DNA of 64,000 nucleotides. Source: Asterias rubens. Its lineage: Eukaryota > Echinodermata > Asteroidea > Forcipulatida > Asteriidae. The position numbers were made by a program, and so were the translations under genes. This document shows, in pieces, positions 34,578 to 44,977 of this stretch (within the stretch, counting starts at the first letter, position 1; every line of letters begins with the position of its first letter). The stretch covers positions 2,245,488-2,309,487 of the forward strand of contig NC_047076.1 of the NCBI RefSeq assembly GCF_902459465.1, written 5' to 3'. The notes beneath the pieces were generated by a model, which was not told the origin of the DNA, searched no databases, and saw only the letters and a list, made by a program, of their open reading frames with translations.

Positions 34578-37500
34578 ATGGAAGAGGAAGATGTGCTTAC
34601 GACTCTAAAGATTCTGATAATTGGAGAAAGTGGGGTCGGAAAATCGAGGTAATTTGAGAGTTCCGAGGAATCTTTTTTGAGACAACGGATTTGGAAGAGA
34701 AGAGTAAATTTTAATCAATGTTTTGATTTTGTTTTGTCTCAACAAAACAAACGGTAGAGTGTGTCGTAATCCAATTTGCTGTTTTCTAGAACAATTCCCC
34801 GTGCAATTATTGTTACTTCTGAAACCAGTTGCGATAACGTAACCCTCCTCCCAACGGCCGCCAGGGGCCTGGCGGCCGTCGGGAGGAGGGTTCTGGCGGC
34901 CGTCGGGAGGAGGGTTACGTTATCGCAACTATTCTGAAACACAAACCATTATCTGTTTTCAGTGTTTAGTTGGTTACAAATCTTTAAATCAAAAAAGTAT
35001 TTTGATGAGATTTTTGCGTAATCAATCTCGACTCCAGCTTTAGGCTACCTCAATCTCCTCAGTCAGCTGCAAACTGTAGCCAAACAGGACCAGACAGGGG
35101 CCAAACGTTATGGCTCTGCTTATTATGGCTCTGAATTCTGTGATTACGATCACCATTACTGTGAAAGTGACGAATTTCTGCGCTAGCTTTGTAAGCAAGT
35201 AGTACACTGTGGAGAACACAAGTGCGCAAGCAAAAATTCCATGCTAACCTGCTAACCCGTGAAATACGCTTGACGTAAGCGCGAAATTCCCTGCTTCTGT
35301 AAAGTGCCGATTCTTAGCTTTCAGTGAGCAGAGGCCAGAGCCATGAAATTGGGACAGTAACAATTACAATAACATTAAAATGAATTTCTGTAAATATTGT
35401 TTTGTTGTCGAGTATAGTATACTGGTCCTTTTGAGTAGTGATAATCATAAACGTGAATTCTGACCACAATTTACTTTCTTTATTTTATATATCCTGCAGT
35501 TTGCTTCTGAGATTTACAGATGACACATTCGATCCGGAACAATCTGCAACAATCGGTGAGTTGCAACAAATAATGGCAATGATTAGAACTAAGGCGGCGT
35601 CTTGCCAGCCTAACTATGGCTGAATTTTACATCATCATGTATTGGAAGTATAGCAACACCCAAAATAGTTGTAGCCGGAGCTGTAGCTGGCTATTCCTAT
35701 AATTAGTTGGGACTAGAGTTGGGACAGCCCCCATCTAAAATTAAAACAAGTTTTATTTCATCTAATCTAATCCTATAACTAAATTCCTTCTTTCATTTTC
35801 ATTTTCGTTTCACACAGGTGTCGACTTCAAAGTGAAAACACTCTCTGTTGATGGAAACACAGCAAAACTAGCAATATGGGTGGGTGACTAAACCTTATTA
35901 GTATCATCTCTCTTGAAGACATTGTAGGCATATGCCTGTGCTGTGGTCCCCTCCTCAAACTGTACCCCGCTTGAATCACTGGTAATGCTCCCACCACAGC
36001 ACGTCTCTCCAGTGCTGCTGCTTTGAGTTTGGTGGTACCACAACCTGAACAATCTTGGATAACCAAGATCATTTTTATAAACCCTTCGTCCTTTAATGAG
36101 GAAATAATAAACCATAAATTCTCCAAAGCCTGATACTTTTCAGGAAGTGAGACTGTCATAAAAAAAGGGTATTTATGGTTTCTCAGTCCATGTTTTAAAC
36201 TTTTTTGGATGAATAGAGTGACAGCCCTGCAACTTTTCAGCTGACAAGCTACATGGCATCCCCATAAATCCTACCTCTTGCCCCACCCCCCTCAAACACC
36301 CCCGTCCCCAAATTAAAATGCCTGGTTCTGTCACTTCATTTTCCTTTTTTTTCTGCAATTACATAGTTGCGTGTTTTGAGTGACTGAGTGTAACACAGAG
36401 AAACTGCAGATGATAAAATATAATAAACATTTTTTTTTTTGGTTTTCTTTTATAGGACACAGCGGGTCAAGAGAGGTTTAGAACACTAACCCCAAGCTAT
36501 TACCGTGGAGCACAAGGCGTCATATTAGGTAGGATGGTTACAGAAAGTCTAAACCACAATGAAGTGCTTAAAGACACTAGACACTACTGGTAATTGTCAA
36601 AGACCAGTCTTCACACTTGGTGTATCATAATCTCAACATATAACAAACCTGTGAAAATTTTAACTCAATTGGTCGTCGAGGTTGCGAGATAATAATACAA
36701 GAAAAAACACCCTTGTCACACAAAGTTGTGAGCTTTCAGATGCTTGATTTCAAGACCTCAAAACCTAAATCTGAGGTCTCAAAATCAAATTCATTGAAAA
36801 TTACTTCTATCTCAAAAACTACGTTACTTCAAGGGAACCGTTTCTCACAATGTTTTATACTATCAACCTCCCCCCACTACTCGTTACCAAGTAAGGTTTT
36901 ATGCTCATAATTATTTTGAGTTATTACCAATAATGTCCACTGCCTTTAACTTGGCTTCACTTTCCAGCACTAATACGGGGTTAGCAAAGCTGCCAACTCT
37001 TCCTAATTCGGCAGAAAGTTCTCTGAACATCAACCAATCTTTGCATGTTTTGATGAACAGCTTTGAAAATCTCTGATTATGGAATTTTCTTCTTTATAAT
37101 CGATTAAGGAGATCAACAAAATTATTCATGTTTTATTATGGGCCATTATTGCTGAAGTGGGGCCAGGTTTTCAAACTGTTTGTGTATTGGGGCCATGCAA
37201 TAAGTTGAATGGCCTTTGGATTGTGTTCTTTCTCACTCCTTATCATTAGCTGTGTCTCAGACCAATGCAAAGTAGACAATATTTAAAATGTGTGCGTCTT
37301 GGGCAGGCCCGCCCAGCACCGCCCACCGTGGCTACAACACTGCTAAAGACATATTTTTCCTTTACCACTGATAGACATTGAACAACTATTTGCTTTTTTG
37401 TTCTACAGTGTATGATGTGAGCAATCAGGCCAGTTTCACGCGGCTTGACCAGTGGCTAAATGAACTGGACACGTACTCGACAAAAGGAGATATCGTCAAG

Positions 37501-39457
37501 ATGCTTGTTGGAAACAAAATTGACATGGTAAGTTACCGACGCTCTGGATGAGGGCAATGTTGAGAAATAAGATCCAGGCATGGAATTATGTGGAGGCCAT
37601 GGCCTCTGTTTTCCTGGTCTTGGCCTTGGTGCTCCTTTCCCAAAGATTTTCTAATGGAAGTGCACTTTGCAGAATGAAAATAGTCTTGCCCTCTTAAAGA
37701 CCCATGTAAAAGAAAAGGGTGATTTAATTTGCCTTTGTGGGTATTAAGTGTACTTCATTATGTCATCACTCAGTAGAATTGAAAGGTATTCTTTCAAACT
37801 GAAAGTCAACATTTGTTAAACATAATGTTGTCCAATAATCAAGATGTCACAGTGAGTAAGGTTATTAATTAATATTCAATTAAAGAGCACAAAACCACTG
37901 CTGTTGTTCATTCGCCTGACACCAAAACTACTGACCTCTGGCCTGCGGTCCAGGGTAAAAACCCGAAACCTGGTCTAAAATAAAAGTAATGATGTCTGGA
38001 TTTTTTACATTTTGAATTGGCTTTGTTTGTACAACAAGGAGAGACGAGAGGTGACGAGGGACCAGGGACTACGGTTCGCCAGAAAACACACCATGCTGTT
38101 CATAGAGTGCAGTGCCAAGACAAAAGACGGAGTGCAGTGTGCCTTTGAAGAACTTGTAGAAAAGGTGAGAGAGAACCAAACTCAAAAACAGATTCATTTC
38201 ATGGAGCTGCTTTCTGCGGAATGTTTTGCCCACTGCATAAAGCCCGGTTCATACTTTCTGCGAATGCTTCGTGCGATGCGAATTTATCTGCATCACAAAG
38301 GGAAATTGAGCACGCACCGATTGTTGTGTCACCAAATGTCGCTTCGCATTCACAGGAAGTATGAACCTGACTTAAAGACACTGGACACTATTGGTAATTG
38401 TCAAAGACCAGTCTTCTCACTTGCTGTGTCTCAACATATGCATGAAATAACAAACCTGTGAAAGTTCGTGGAAAATTACTTCTTTCTCCCTCTACATCAC
38501 TTCAGAGGGAGTAGCTGTTGTATACTATCAACCTCTCCCCATTACTCGTTACCAAGTGAGGTTTTATGCTAATAATTATTTTGAGTAATTACCAATAGTG
38601 TCCACTGCCTTTAGGCTGTATGCGATTTAGAGGGCGCCGGAAGTGCAAAGCTGTAGTAGAGCAACGCCATGTAATTGTGATTTCATTCATACTCACTGCT
38701 CTATGGAGACCGAGAACAAAACAGAAAAGGGAACACAAAAGGTCTCCATAGGGAATTTTTAAAGACTGGGGTGCCCCACACGGAATTCAGTGCACAAAAT
38801 CTATGGAAGGTTCTTAACGACAGGGACAAAGGAAAGAACAAAAGATGTCTTTACAGGGATGCCAAAAAAAGAATTTGTGTTTCTGAAAATGTTAGAGGGC
38901 GGGTATGCCTTTGGTACCTCCTCCCCAAATTAATGACTATTAAAACTTACTTGGTAAAGAGCGCTTGAGAGCTGTTGATAATATAAAACATTGTAACAAA
39001 TAACCTTCTGAAGTAATATAATTTTAGAAAAAGAGTTTTTCACCACAAAATTAGAATTTGAGAAACGTTCGGCCAATTTCCATAGGTCCTTACGTTGGGA
39101 AGCATTTTGCAACAGCTTCTTTTATTTTCTGTTTTATTTTTATAACGGTAAATGTCTAGAAGCAGGCTTGGGCAATGCTTGCCTTTTAATTTTCCTGACT
39201 ATGTGACCAGTGACCATTCACGCTTTTAAGATTTTCACATCAGTTTTTGAGTCTTTCACTTCAGATTTTTAAATCTGATTCTGTATTTTGAAATTGAGTT
39301 TTTCCATTCTTATATTTTTCAAATGGTTTTGATTTTTCTGTAGATCATACAGACACCCGGGTTGTGGGATACCGACACAAAATCACGAGGATTGACGTTA
39401 ACCGGACAGAAGGGCCCAGGGGACATGGGATGCTCCGGTTACTGCAGCGTTATATGA
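34578..39457 (+). CDS. RAB18: RAB18 small GTPase
   Basis: Spliced CDS of 206 aa, the same length as human RAB18. Exons: 34578-34648, 35500-35555, 35818-35879, 36456-36528, 37409-37527, 38039-38164, 39344-39457; all introns GT-AG. RAB18 cycles between GDP and GTP on ER and lipid-droplet membranes and acts in ER organisation, lipid-droplet biology and membrane traffic. G1 P-loop GESGVGKS is residues 16-23, switch I threonine T41 in SATIG, G3 DTAGQ 64-68, G4 NKID 123-126, G5 SAK 152-154. The C-terminus is GYCSVI; C203 is the expected geranylgeranylation site (human ends GYCSVL) and C199 a possible palmitoylation site. The start [19 protein letters not shown] matches the human start with one extra acidic residue. 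The last exon is read in the frame set by exon 6; other frames there are open but wrong. Introns carry at least four MITEs. Confidence 0.96.
34827..34930. mobile_element. RAB18: GC-rich palindromic element in RAB18 intron 1
   Basis: Arms AGTTGCGATAACGTAACCCT and AGGGTTACGTTATCGCAACT with a GGCCGCCAG/CTGGCGGCC core; the right core arm is duplicated in tandem (24 bp twice). It starts about 180 bases after the RAB18 first donor and would fold strongly. Confidence 0.62.
36568..36949 (+). mobile_element. MITE family 1, full length, in RAB18 intron 4
   Basis: Same element as at 17.75 kb, TTAA on both sides (36568-36571, 36946-36949), about 374 bp between. It lies 40 bases after the RAB18 exon 4 donor without disturbing the splice site. 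Confidence 0.8.
37575..37710 (-). repeat. Dispersed repeat, B-like variant, in RAB18 intron 5
   Basis: GGAGGCCATGGCCTCTGTTT, CCTGGTCTTGGCCTTGGTGC and AGTCTTGCCCTCTTAAAGAC, matching the 13.4 kb copy. Confidence 0.45.
38239..38373. mobile_element. MITE family 5 copy in RAB18 intron 6
   Basis: Left end AAGCCCGGTTCATACTTTCT, right end the complement of AGGAAGTATGAACCTGACTT. About 135 bp, immediately followed by a family 1 MITE. It starts 75 bases after the exon 6 donor. Confidence 0.65.
38372..38614 (+). mobile_element. MITE family 1, internally deleted, in RAB18 intron 6
   Basis: Both ends of family 1 are present (left TTAA at 38372; right TTAG at 38611-38614, one base changed) but about 150 bp of the middle is missing. 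It abuts a family 5 MITE on the left. Confidence 0.75.
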
Positions 39458-39709
39458 GTTCAAGTTATTACATAAACGGACAGTTAATTTTTCCTTATAC
39501 AAAAAATGATCAACGCAATGCCTTTACTGTGCGTATTCATGAATTCTGTGTACATTGTGAGCGCACTATAAGCTGTGGAGTCTGTTTTGTACAGTACAGA
39601 CTGCATTGAAACTGCAAGAAAGTTACTTGGAAGGTAAAATATACTTTAAGAATACACAGGGCTCGAAATTAACACTGGACCACAGGCCTGACCAGTGCTG
39701 TATGCTTCG

Positions 39710-39870
39710 TTTTTTCAAAGGGAAAGGGTACCGAGGCATTTTCTCCTTGGTAAAGGGCACCCTATGAGGAAATTGTAAATTTCTACTGGAGCATTTGAAG
39801 GGCACCAAGGCAATGGAGGCATGGAGGAAATCGCCTTGGTTGCCTCTGTGAAATATCATGCCTGCCAGAG
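39710..39870 (+). repeat. Dispersed repeat B, 3' of RAB18
   Basis: CTCCTTGGTAAAGGGCACCC, TTTCTACTGGAGCATTTGAA, CACCAAGGCAATGGAGG; close to the 16.2 kb copy. Confidence 0.62.
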
Positions 39871-39992
39871 GCCTATGAGTTTAGCTTTGGGCCAGTAAAC
39901 ACACAATGGAATAAGCCCTGTGGTCTTGTGTTTTTGAATGTGAATGTGATAATTGTATCTTTCAATTCTCTTTTAAGAGTATCAAATAACAC

Positions 39993-40387
39993 TCAAAGAC
40001 ACTGGACACCTTTGGTTATTGTCAAAGACCAGTTTTCTTACTTGGTGTATCTCAACATATGCACAAAGTAACGAATCTGTGAAAATTTGAACTCAATTGG
40101 TCGTCGAAGTTGCAAAATAATAATGGAAAAAAAACACCCTTGTGACACGAAGTTGTGTACTTTCAGATGCTTGATTTCGGGACCTCAAAATCTAATTCTG
40201 AGGTCTCAAAATCAAATTCAAATATTTTAGTGGAAATTTACTTCTTTCTTGAAAACTATGTTACTTCGGAGGGAGCCGTTTCTCACAATGTTTTATACTA
40301 TCAACAGCTCTCCATTGCTTGTAACCAAGTAAGTTTTTATGCTAACAATTATTTTGAGTAATTACCAATAGTGTCCAGTGCCTTTAA
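39993..40387 (+). mobile_element. MITE family 1, full length, 3' of RAB18
   Basis: Complete family 1 copy with right TTAA (40384-40387) and left TCAA (39993-39996, one change). It may lie within the RAB18 3' UTR. Confidence 0.78.
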
Positions 40388-40649
40388 ACAAAAAGGATAT
40401 TTTTCCTCTTCAAATTCGAGCCCTGATACATCACCCCTATGCTGTTACAATGCAATGAAAGCGATCAAATCTCAAAAAACTTCTCGTTAATTGTTAGTTA
40501 TCACATTGCTTCCTGGACTTCAAGTGCAAACATTACAGTTGGGAAAACATACCATCAAAACTGCACCAGTCTATTCTGGACATCAGATCTGCTGTGCTGT
40601 TTTTTTTTTTCTCGGAGAGAAAATATCGAAAGCTCTGATGATCTCTGGG

Positions 40650-40655
40650 AATAAA
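40650..40655 (+). terminator. RAB18: Possible poly(A) signal for RAB18
   Basis: First clear AATAAA I see downstream of the RAB18 stop (39457). If used, the 3' UTR is about 1.2 kb and contains a GGGCACC-type repeat and a complete TTAA-flanked MITE. Alternative hexamers could act nearer the stop. Confidence 0.25.
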
Positions 40656-41009
40656 GTGAAACAGAATGTAAAAATAGAATGTAGGAGGGAGAGTAAGTTT
40701 TAATTGATTGAATGGAACCTAACATTCTGATATTTGGTTCTGCTTTTTAGAACCACCCCTTTAAATGGTTGTATCCGCAAGTTAACTATTTATAGGTTAC
40801 TCTGATGGTCATTTTGTAAATTATGTTTCAATATTACATCTTTTTTGGGGACTGTTAAAACAAAGCTTTTAATCTTCATTGTTGGGCTTAAAATTGTTCT
40901 TTGTTTAGGGAAGGGCATATGCAGTCATGAACAGTTATATTCAAACTCAAAGTAAGAGGCTAAGTTATTTATCAAATAATAATAAGCCAAAAAGGAAAGT
41001 GATTGGGTA

Positions 41010-41122
41010 AATATTTTAAAGATTTGTGGTTGTACAAAGACAAATTGACCAGAGCGGGATTTGAACCAATGATTAACGGATTAACGCGCCGGCGCTGTAC
41101 TAACTGAGCTATGTAGCGAAGG
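41010..41122 (-). mobile_element. tRNA-derived SINE, family S3
   Basis: Minus strand reads TACATAGCTCAGTTAGTACA, GCGCCGGCGCGTTAATCCG and GGTTCAAATCCCGCTCTGG, then CTTTGTACAACC. Box A and B are clear but the anticodon arm does not pair, so I call a SINE head rather than a tRNA gene. Confidence 0.55.
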
Positions 41123-41563
41123 TATTTATGAAGTTAATTCTGCATAACATCATCATAATTTTTTCTGTTTAACTACAAATTGTGATTGTGCCGGGCACAT
41201 TACTCTACATACTTTTATCTGAGAGAATATTTTTTTGACAAAATAACAGAGTGATTAATTTCTGGTATTGTATAGATTGAGTACCATTCTCTAAAACTTA
41301 TACGCGTAACCAAACTGGAGCGATTGGAATGGAATGGAAAAACCGTTGTTGTAAATAACTGCTTTGGGGTAATTGGAATACTGTGTGTTATTATTACCAT
41401 TCAGCAATGTATAGTTTAAGTCAAAGTTGGTACGAAGCAGGTAAAGTGCCCAATTTCATTGCTCTGCTTACAGTAAGCAAAGAATCAGCGCTTATGGAAG
41501 CGTACTCCACATTGCTAGACATTCTTAACATACACAGCTAGTGCAGAAATTCAGCACTTGCCC

Positions 41564-41639
41564 TTAGTTAACTGGACGGCTTGAAATCTAGACTATACTG
41601 GCAAGTATAGTCTAGATTTCAAGCCGTCCAGTTAACTAA
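41564..41639. repeat. Perfect 36-bp inverted repeat with 4-base loop
   Basis: Arms 41564-41599 and 41604-41639 are exact reverse complements around GGCA. The arm starts TTAGTTAACTGGACGG. No target duplication is evident. Confidence 0.9.
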
Positions 41640-42276
41640 ATCATACCGTGGCGGGCGCGCTTTGGCGATTCAACCGCGCGTAGTACACTATCCATATCAA
41701 GCACCATAGACTTTGGCCAAGACTATGTAAGCGGAGAATGGTGATCGCAAGCCTAAATTCGCTTGCAAGCAGAGCCATGATATAGGGCCCAGTCGACTGC
41801 CTCATTTCTCTTTATTTCAGTGTCATTGAAAAGCTGAAAAACATTGTATTAAGTTATGGTTGCTAGGTGAGGGAGTTTCTTTTTTCTTCCGTAACAACAG
41901 AGTTGCATGTCTGGTTTAAGCTACCTTAAGTGACTGAGTGTCTATTACAATGAGTTTTGCCGATTGAAAAAACAAAACAAGATAGTGAGTGAGAAGTCGG
42001 GAACAGGCGTGTGATTTTTAAGGTTTTTTTTCCGATTGTAGCATTTTCTCTTAATCACCCTGAGCTTTCAAATTTTCTTGAAAGATGTAAAGCAATCACT
42101 TAAGGGAGACAGAAATGTCCACATTGTTTCCAGCAGCTGATTCACGAAACTTTACATCATGGTGTAAGTTACACACTACTTTCGTGAAATCGGCTGCTGA
42201 CCTGTAGTTTTGTATTTCTGGTGATACACAGAGTCTGTAAATCTCCTGAATTGTAACGTCAGGGAAGTTTTGGGTC

Positions 42277-42409
42277 TAGATAAGCAGTGTTGTAGTTCGA
42301 GACCAAGACCGAGACCGAGACCTGAAGGCTGGGGAGACCGAGACCGAGACACGAGACCGGCAGAACTGGTCTCGAGACCGGTCTCGAGACCTACAACACT
42401 GTAGATAAG
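42277..42409. mobile_element. Short hAT-like MITE rich in GAGACC, 8-bp target duplication
   Basis: Element 42285-42401 (117 bp) lies between identical TAGATAAG (42277-42284 and 42402-42409). Ends CAGTGTTGTAG and CTACAACACTG are exact inverted repeats, and the interior is repeated GAGACC/GGTCTC. Resembles widespread metazoan MITEs with the same termini. Confidence 0.8.
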
Positions 42410-42740
42410 TAGAAACCCAGGCCAACAAACCTCTCTGAGGACTTTACACATTCATTCAATCTAATCAACATCATTACTTGTTCCTGGAACCTGTTTTGGC
42501 TTCATTTTACTAGGAATGAAGTTGTCTCAAAATACTAAGTGAGCATCTCCTGTGTAAATGTGGCAGTGATATTAAGCGAAAATTAAATTAAAACTAACAT
42601 TAAGTGTGACTGTAAATAGCAAATAAACAACAGTAAATAAACAACATATACGGTATATTAAACCCATAATTTTACTGTGATACTTCTGATTTTTTAACAC
42701 TCCAGGAACCCATGCGGCCCTTTATACAAATTTGTTTTTG

Positions 42741-42815
42741 AGTTATTGGGATTTAAATCGGGGTTCCCTAGGTGAAATGCATAGAATGAAACCACTGAGC
42801 CAACCGGATCCCAAT
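42741..42815 (-). mobile_element. SINE family S2 head fragment
   Basis: Minus strand reads GGTTGGCTCAGTGGTTTCAT with a following B-box-like segment; no tail seen. Confidence 0.45.
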
Positions 42816-42904
42816 GGTATGCTTTATTTAACCACGGACACTCTCGGGTATTTTGCTCTATAACCTAAAACAAATAGTTTGGCCCCCTCCCCCCCCCCCC
42901 CCCC

Positions 42905-44134
42905 AAATAATAATAATAAGTAATCAAGACTTTTCACGAGAGGGCGCTACTTGCAGTCACCATCGACGTGGGTGTGTGGGCATAGCACATGATTTCGTTG
43001 CACGCGAAAAATGCTCACCCGTTCATAGCAAGTAGGCCTACATTGATTATGTTTTATATTGAAAAATAGTTGAACAACGCATAGCTGACGTGCAAAATGT
43101 TGACATACTTGTTAATTACCATGCAACTAATCAAATATGCCTACATCGAGTAACAACAACTCGATCAAGATCTCCCCAAACTTTTTCGTTAACAAACCTA
43201 CTTAGGCCTATTGGTTCGCTTTTAACCAAAGCACAATGGAAGTGATTGTATAACATACGGTTGTTTGGGTGAACTTTTGATTGGCAAATTTACAACGATT
43301 ACATTATGTCAGAAAAACTACGAGGCTACATTTCTCGTGTCGTATCTTCAAGAGAGCAGTTCAAGGTTCTTGCAATTTCTTGGTATCAGGGAGAAGAACA
43401 AAAATAAGACATTCAATGTTAGCGTAACCACAATTTGACAAGGAAGAACTGCGCCCAAACATAGAAGGCTGAAGCTCCGCCCGTTAATTTGTAAAAATGA
43501 CCAAGTTTAGCAATTGGCAAGAAACCAAAACAATTATGATGACAATTCTGCCTCCGGTCAGTAGCCTAAGTCTGCCCTGACACCCCCAACACCACTGACA
43601 AACAGTCAATTAATGGTAAACTGATGCCCCGCCCATTTATTTTGCTTATGACCAAAAAAGGAATTCGATATCTTACTTGATAAACAACTCCGGTTACAAT
43701 AACCGGTTACTAAATATGGAAGAGGCTACCCTGGGTTTTCATGGAAAATAATCATAGTGTTAAAAAAAAAAAAAACTTTTTTAAATTTCCTTATTCACTC
43801 CCCACGGTGAGCGTGTGTCTGACTTAAGGCTTAGGCTAGTCCGGGTTCGCTATTATGTTTTTCATTGTTATTGCTGCAGCCACTAGCCGTAGCCAAGTTC
43901 GCCTGATTTACTACCTGATGAGAAATTGTGTCAAATTTCAAAAAGTTGTTAGCAGAAATGCTGCTCAGCATAATAATATTATAAACGTTATTGGCTGGAA
44001 ACTAGCTGTCTCTGCTATTATTATAAGAATAATTTTTGCTGTGCGTAGCAAGATGTGCTTATTGGTAATATACTAATAAATAAAACTATGCCTTTTCCAT
44101 CAAACTTATGCCTACTGAAGCACTAGCTTTTGAG
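42905..44134. other. No feature recognised
   Basis: AAT microsatellite at the left edge, then no coding or repeat signal that I can support. Confidence 0.45.
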
Positions 44135-44441
44135 TTAAAGGCAGTGGACACTATTGGTAATTACTATAAAACATTGTGAGAAACCACTCCCTCTGAAGTG
44201 ACGTAGTTTTCGAGAAAGAAGTAGTTTACCACGAATTTGATTTCGAGACCTCAGATTTAGAATTTGAGGTCTCGAAGTCAAGCATATGAAAGCACACAAC
44301 TTCGTGTGACAAGGGTGTTTTTTTCTTCGACGACCGATTCAGCTCAAATTTTCACAGGTTTGTTATTCTATGCATTATGTTGAGATACACCAACTGTGAA
44401 GACTATTCTTTGACATTACCAATAGTGTCAATTGTCTATAA
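44135..44441 (-). mobile_element. MITE family 1, minus orientation, upstream of the actin promoter
   Basis: Reverse-oriented copy starting with TTAA at 44135-44138 and the AGGCAGTGGACACTATTGGT end. Part of one half is missing and the far TTAA is mutated. It ends about 380 bases 5' of the CArG box. Confidence 0.75.
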
Positions 44442-44777
44442 AGTATGACCTATTTTGAGACATTCCCTTCGAAGCTCGAACGAAGTAAAATGGTTTTGAT
44501 TAGGGTTTTTTTCACTCAAAATATTTCTGAGAAACAAATAATGCATGAATCGTTTCTCAACTGAGAAAATTCATTTTTTTTCGTGGTGTCCAGTTTTTGT
44601 TTTTGTTTTTTGTTTGCTTGTTTGTCTGTCTGTTTGTTTGTTTGTTTACTTCTTGAGATCCACAAAATTAAACCAATAAATTTGGCCAAGATGTGTTTTT
44701 TTGCCAGGATCATGGAGGAAGGAATAAGATGTGATTTTGACAGACTCGAAAACAAAGATAATTCAATGAAAATAAGT

Positions 44778-44871
44778 GGGCGTGGCTCGAGGGCAACTCA
44801 TGCAAATAGCAACGAAGCGATTTCCATATTTGGGCATGACTGCTCAGTGGTCGCTAGGGAGAACAGCCAAT
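44778..44871 (+). promoter_or_regulatory. Candidate actin promoter: CArG box, CCAAT box, GC-type box
   Basis: A perfect CArG box CCATATTTGG (consensus CC[A/T]6GG) is at 44824-44833, a CCAAT motif at 44867-44871 and GGGCGTGGC at 44778-44786, with an octamer-like ATGCAAAT at about 44810. CArG boxes bind SRF and are the classic control element of actin genes. The cluster sits just 5' of a candidate leader exon with a strong splice donor, on the same strand as the actin gene and about 5.4 kb upstream of its start codon. Assignment to this gene is inferred; no other gene is seen between. Confidence 0.5.
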
Positions 44872-44889
44872 ATGAACCGTTGTGGGGAG

Positions 44890-44971
44890 TTTGCGCCTGG
44901 CACACTCTTGAAGAAGGCAAGGGAAACGCACAGGTTGCTGCCGTTGGTGAAGCGGAGAATTTATTTTTCTG
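44890..44971 (+). other. Candidate untranslated leader exon of the actin gene
   Basis: Actin exon 2 begins at an acceptor (pyrimidine tract then TAG at 50248-50250), so a leader exon is required. Sequence up to 44971 ends in a consensus donor (G|GTAAGT at 44971-44977) and lies directly downstream of the CArG/CCAAT cluster. The 5' limit is a guess. The implied intron is about 5.3 kb, and leader introns are common in metazoan actin genes. Another donor (GGTAAGG near 49830) is a possible alternative. Confidence 0.4.
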
Positions 44972-44977
44972 GTAAGT

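Noticed and set aside
39364-39609. 81-codon open frame over the RAB18 last exon
   Set aside because: It is in a different frame from the spliced RAB18 reading, which ends properly in GYCSVI at 39457.
41041-41122. tRNA gene on the minus strand
   Set aside because: A and B boxes are clear but the anticodon stem does not pair and a SINE-like tail follows.
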